A stretch of 60,000 nt of DNA from Antedon mediterranea (taxonomy: Eukaryota > Echinodermata > Crinoidea > Comatulida > Antedonidae), in assembly GCF_964355755.1 (NCBI RefSeq), contig NC_092676.1:2836288-2896287 (forward strand). The letters run 5' to 3'. Positions 56,501 to 60,000 of this stretch are shown piece after piece. The translations under genes were made by a program, and so were the position numbers. Position 1 is the stretch's first letter. Each line of letters opens with the position of its first letter. Below the pieces are notes generated by a model, which saw only the letters and a list, made by a program, of their open reading frames with translations, made no database searches and had not been told where the DNA came from.

Positions 56501-58821
56501 AGGCACAGAAGCATGAAGGCTTTAAGTTTAAGTCTCGAAATCCAGGTAGGTAGATATATTATATTGTATATTGTTCTTTGTTCTGGTTGGTAAGCTGAAC
56601 CACCACATTAATTCACATATATCATGTTTACGTAAATAGGCCTTAAGTGTGAAAAATCAATAACAACAAACAATTTGTAAACATTATTTCCTTAATTATT
56701 TCACTCGACTAAAACTATTACACAACATTTAGAATCAGAATTAAAGACAAATTAACATTTTACAGTAAAATTAATTCCTTACTTATCGCTCTTTTATTTC
56801 TTAAAGATGTATTTTCAACAACTTTATAATTTTCTTTCATATCAGAAACAATCTGAAAAAAAACCAAACAAAATATAATTCAGTATATTAGTATTTATTA
56901 AAATGTACAGTTAAACGATAAAGACGGTTTGTTATTACAGGCTATTTATTCATTACCGTAAGAATACTGTGATGGCGCTAGTTACTATTCGTTATGCATG
57001 ATTAATTAATATAATGACGTCATGCGTAAACGGCATAATACGGGGAAAGATTAGTATGACTCAGGGGTTCATTGTGAGTACGGAAGGGAGACCAGTGTAT
57101 GTCATGCTATTGTAAATACAATACAATAAAACTATCACACAAACTCCGGGAATGAAATTCATTTGGTTGTGCAATGCAATTTCATAAAAACGTTAAAAAA
57201 GTACACAAAAGACAACTATCATAACAAAATCTAAATATTATAAAAAAACTAATAAAATCCGGTTTATTTTGCACAGCATTCCAATTATCTTACTATTGTA
57301 GGATCTAACGGCAGTAGGAATAAATGACTTATTATAGCGCTCAGGTTTGTTTTTTTACTAAGTACGAATGAATTGAGTTGATTCTCGTTATTTTGTATTA
57401 AATTGTACGTCAGAAGCGTTATCATAATAATATGATTTTAATACGGACATAGCTTTTATTTTAATCCTTCTTGGATTATTATATTATTCTTATACTAAGG
57501 TCAATCAATAGCATGAAACAATAATTAAATAAACTTAGATTAAAAATTATCCAAACTGATCCGCAAAGGATATGAGAAGTTTCATCGTTTAAACCATTAA
57601 TTCATATACCGTATATTGTATTATTGCCCTGTCCACACTGTCACACTTTATGTTGCAAAAAAATGTGATGTGCCCATATATGGACATGATGATGTCATAT
57701 CACTACCATATTTAAGCATATCACTACCATAGTTGGGCACATCACATTTTTAATAGTGTAGATACTTTACACAATAATGGAATCAAATTCAACATCTACA
57801 AAAGTTAATGGTGATAGATTGTCCTATATAAATATTGAAAGGTTTGCCATGCACAAAAATTTACTACATACAGGAAAGTACGAAGATTTAATATATTAAT
57901 TTGTATAAGGGGCTATATAAAATTGTCCATCAATAGGAAGAATGTTGAAATAAAAACAATGTAAGAAAACAATCATTGCATTCATGTCAGAGATTTACTT
58001 TTGATGAAGAGATTTGTTATTAGCTGTGATGTACCAACATGAGAATCATAGTTTAAAAGTCCAGTTTCCATTAACACACCACTTGACAGTCGCGATCATG
58101 CGATGAACAATTTTAGTAATTCTTTTTACGCGATCGTGCAATTGTGATGGACACAGTTTAATAACTCTTTCTATCCTTTTTACTGAATACAACAGAACAC
58201 TTGGCAACCGCTATTATGCAAATGTGACGAACAATTTAATCAAATTCTTGCTATCCTTTTTACTGAATACAAAACATATAGAGTAAAACAAAGTCTTGTG
58301 GCTCCAACATTTGATACGGTTAACTGAGAGGATGAGAAACTATTGTTTGTTTTCCTAATAATTACTTGTTACCAGCAGTTAATTCTTTTGACACCCCAAG
58401 GAGAAACTTGTTAAGAAATAAATGAGGAGAAATATATCATTTAACACTCAACGAATCTATTCAGCGATCAGCGGACAACCATAAAGCGTGGTTCCCACTA
58501 GCGACGCAACGCAAGGACGTAACGCAACGCAAGTGAATTGACCAATCCCAAGCGATGGCTTATTCGCTTGTGATTGCTAACTGTCTATAACTTATTTCCA
58601 TTGTGGTCCGTTCTAGTGGGAACCAAGCTTAAGGGACACTCTAGTAAAATGAATGAATGAGATATATTATTCTTTAACACTACAACCAACCCTTTATTGT
58701 CCCGCCAAAGGTGTCCCCTATAGTGATTCCATTGTATTTAATAACTTACCTTTTCTATTACCGATGACTCTGCTGCAACCACAAGCAGCACAAGCGCGCC
58801 AAATACCAATGACCGCTTCAT
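52519..58821 (-). CDS. Secreted arthropod-type hemocyanin/prophenoloxidase-family protein, complete
   Basis: Seven exons on the minus strand: 58750-58821, 56783-56852, 55587-56254, 54842-55042, 53968-54411, 53334-53520 and 52519-53018. All junctions are GT-AG, the phases agree, and the total is 2142 bases or 713 residues (family range about 630-790). Domains in order: signal peptide (1-19 or so), a short linker with a dibasic RNKR at about 42-45, the hemocyanin N domain (about 80-190), the copper domain (about 195-480) and the immunoglobulin-like C domain (about 486-713). CuA ligands are H216, H220 and H240; CuB ligands are H372, H376 and H412. All six are present, so oxygen binding or phenol oxidation is chemically possible. 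Phenoloxidase versus oxygen carrier cannot be settled from sequence. Arthropod prophenoloxidases usually lack a signal peptide; this protein has one. Confidence 0.93.
53210..53312. repeat. GGGACACC family remnant in a hemocyanin intron
   Basis: GTCCCCTAAATAGAAGTGTC, CCTCAATAGGATTGTCCTCT, and AAATAGGGGTTCTACTGTGT. It ends about 22 bases from hemocyanin exon 6, on its donor side. Confidence 0.6.
53968..55042 (-). CDS. Hemocyanin-family exons 4-5: CuB site
   Basis: Exon 4 (54842-55042) encodes residues 271-337, including EGYNPDLSG, TRPSNM and a helix up to RLERFTL. Exon 5 (53968-54411) encodes 338-485. The CuB helix reads GLHAWGHILLS, keeping H372-x-x-x-H376, although arthropod proteins usually have an HNxGH form. 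The third ligand is H412 in DPVFYRWHKFIDDVF, which is nearly identical to the family consensus. Exon boundaries: acceptors at 55043-55044 and 54412-54413, donors at 54841-54840 and 53967-53966. Confidence 0.94.
55406..55482. mobile_element. MITE copy 13, 3'-truncated
   Basis: CAAAGCTCTGTCTTCACTAG, then GTGATGTGCCCAAATATGG, and it stops there. It lies in the hemocyanin intron between exons 3 and 4. Confidence 0.75.
55587..56254 (-). CDS. Hemocyanin-family exon 3: N domain and CuA site
   Basis: This exon encodes residues 48-270. The N domain shows LPRGEKFSIF, HREEA and a long helix ending IPPVFQLQAQAFF, all matching the family pattern. The CuA region reads FREDIGFNFYHWQWHV, where arthropod proteins typically have HHWHWHxVYP. 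The second and last His of that motif, the real ligands, are kept (H216, H220), while the first and the middle His are Tyr and Gln. The third ligand is H240 in GELFYYTHQQ. The VYP that usually follows is replaced by SNG. Acceptor at 56255-56256, donor GTGAGT at 55586. Confidence 0.94.
56375..56510 (+). mobile_element. LINE ORF2 C-terminal fragment in the hemocyanin intron
   Basis: A plus-strand frame gives ERFSKNNVIESQNLNQFKTA then LKKQW and a stop, matching the common LINE ending W-N-x-L-P-x-x-V-x-x-x-x-x-L-N-x-F-K. It is opposite to the host gene and sits in the intron between exons 2 and 3. Confidence 0.55.
56783..58821 (-). CDS. Hemocyanin-family gene exons 1-2: signal peptide and linker
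   Basis: Exon 1 (58750-58821) starts at the ATG at 58821 and reads MKRSLVFGALVLLVVAA, a textbook signal peptide with a basic start and a long aliphatic core, probably cut near AES|S. Exon 2 (56783-56852) adds 23 codons plus one base: a charged linker (SDMKENYKVVEN) ending in RNKRA, a possible dibasic processing site. Exon 2 follows a TTTTTTTTCAG acceptor and ends at ATAA|GTAAGG. It has no recognised family match and rests on splice signals plus phase agreement, so it is less certain than the later exons. The 1.9 kb intron between exons 1 and 2 holds a MITE copy and other short repeats. Confidence 0.78.
57625..57768. mobile_element. MITE copy 14
   Basis: Starts GCCCTGTCCACACTGTCACA; the interior has CCCATATATGGACATGATGA and TCACTACCATATTTAAGCAT. 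The right end has lost a few bases. Orientation A. In hemocyanin intron 1. Confidence 0.85.
58483..58632. mobile_element. MITE with AAGCGTGGTTCCCACTAG ends, in hemocyanin intron 1
   Basis: Left AAAGCGTGGTTCCCACTAGC, right TTCTAGTGGGAACCAAGCTT, interior ACGCAACGCAAGGACGTAAC. It is the same family as 50890-51254, about 120 bases from the donor of exon 1. Confidence 0.85.
58632..58738. repeat. GGGACACC family remnant next to hemocyanin exon 1
   Basis: AGGGACACTCTAGTAAAATG at the left and GGTGTCCCCTATAGTGATTC at the right. It ends about 12 bases from the donor of exon 1. Confidence 0.5.
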
Positions 58822-58866
58822 ATTGACTCCTAAGATACGTCTGTTCAACTTAATACCAACGATAGC

Positions 58867-58873
58867 TTTTATA
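58867..58873 (-). promoter_or_regulatory. TATA box of the hemocyanin-family gene
   Basis: The minus strand reads CATATAAAAGC about 46-52 bases before the ATG at 58821. A start site about 30 bases downstream of this TATA box would give a 5' leader of only about 15-25 bases. This supports exon 1 as the true first exon. It is a consensus match only; no transcript data are available. Confidence 0.6.
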
Positions 58874-58899
58874 TGTTAAGAAGTCAACGCTTACGTGGA

Positions 58900-60000
58900 A
58901 TAAAGCAGGACACAGTAACAGTCTTTTAACTAACTGGATTTAACATCGCCACAACGTAGCCTTGAAGACCACTTATAAGAAACCGACAATATCTCAAGTG
59001 GAAGACAAATACTAAAATGATTAACATTAAAAAATCTTTGGTTAATTAGTAAATAAATATGCTTTATACAAATATTCAATTGAGGTTGGATATAAACAGA
59101 AGATTTTCTTTTAGCTGAAGAAACTCGGAAGTTACCACTTGGAAAGTATATACTGTAGTGATTATAATTTAATGTTCAAAACATTTGGTAAATTTACTAT
59201 AATTAAAACTTTAGGTAATTTAATGTTTAAATTTAGGCCTAACTCGAGGCTAAACGGATATCTTTAAATAACATGTATTTTTTATTTGTAAAATTTCTCT
59301 CTCATTAGGCATTACAGTAACTTTTCGGAAACTTGGCACATTTTAAAGAAACGATTTGAGTTTTTGCATCTTCACTGAGAATAAAAAATCATTGATACTC
59401 ACAGCATTTATTTTCAGTATTTTGCCTTTAGATATATATATGTATAATATAGTTTGTTGTATATTTTTTAACCGTTTTTTTGTATCGCCATATATCTTTT
59501 TTTAAAGCTTAAGTTGTTGTTTTGGTTTGATTGTTTTAGTTTGGTTTAGCTGTTTTGTTGTTTATTTTTCATTGCAATAAAAATGAATGTATTGAATTTA
59601 ATTAAGGTCCACTAACGATAACGATCGATTGAAGTCCATTAAAAATGACTTCATGATTAGTAAGAGAAACACTATCATGACGACACAATACTTCTATTGT
59701 TCTTCTTAAGACAGTTATTAAAATATTAATTTAACAAAGAAAGAAAATACTATCCTTTATTTGGACAAATCTTTAAACCACAACTTCAAAAATAAGATTT
59801 AAGAATTTCTTTTAGTAGTTTGTGTGAAGTAAAGATTATAATAGGGCCTACTCTACGCCTATGAAATACATTCAATTAATAAAATAGAAAATGACACACT
59901 ATTAGTAGGCTATTAGTTTCTCGACGTATAACATTCCAGGGAGAACTTCCCGGTTGGCAATGGTTACTAAAGTTTTTACTCATCTTTGTTACAGTTGGTT
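58900..60000. other. Upstream flank of the hemocyanin-family gene
   Basis: No gene recognised. At 59440-59600 a T-rich stretch ending in TTCATTGCAATAAAAATGAA may be a retrotransposon 3' end. Confidence 0.4.

Overview
This is a eukaryotic (metazoan) window: AT-rich, intron-rich, gene-poor and densely seeded with short transposon remnants. Two protein-coding genes can be read with confidence, both on the minus strand. The arthropod-type hemocyanin/phenoloxidase is strongly diverged from arthropod consensus motifs, and the ADAR1-type gene keeps Z-DNA-binding domains. Together these fit a non-arthropod marine invertebrate, perhaps a deuterostome such as an echinoderm, hemichordate or tunicate. 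That placement is inference; the sequence itself does not name the species.

Left half (about 1-30640): an ADAR1-like double-stranded-RNA adenosine deaminase gene, read right to left. A candidate first coding exon lies at 30556-30639. Then follow an 18.5 kb intron, a large exon with three Z-DNA-binding domains and the start of a dsRNA-binding domain (10811-12069), an exon finishing that domain (8618-8774), and two deaminase exons (5719-5890 and 222-315, the latter with the catalytic HAE motif). All internal intron phases match. The rest of the deaminase domain lies beyond the left edge. The introns hold minisatellites, many copies of one MITE family in both orientations, foldback elements, LINE and SINE pieces.

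Middle (about 30.7-52 kb): no supported gene. It holds dispersed repeats, tandem repeats, LINE 3' ends and one longer, 5'-truncated, frameshifted non-LTR retrotransposon (about 48023-50750).

Right part (52519-58821): a complete seven-exon gene for a secreted hemocyanin/prophenoloxidase-family protein of 713 residues, with a TATA box, a signal peptide and all six copper-binding histidines. Its introns and promoter region carry several MITEs and a LINE fragment. The last kilobase has no gene.

The two genes show no obvious functional link. The main themes of interest are the three-Z-domain ADAR, whose own introns are full of inverted repeats (potential self-made dsRNA), and the diverged but apparently copper-competent phenoloxidase-like gene.
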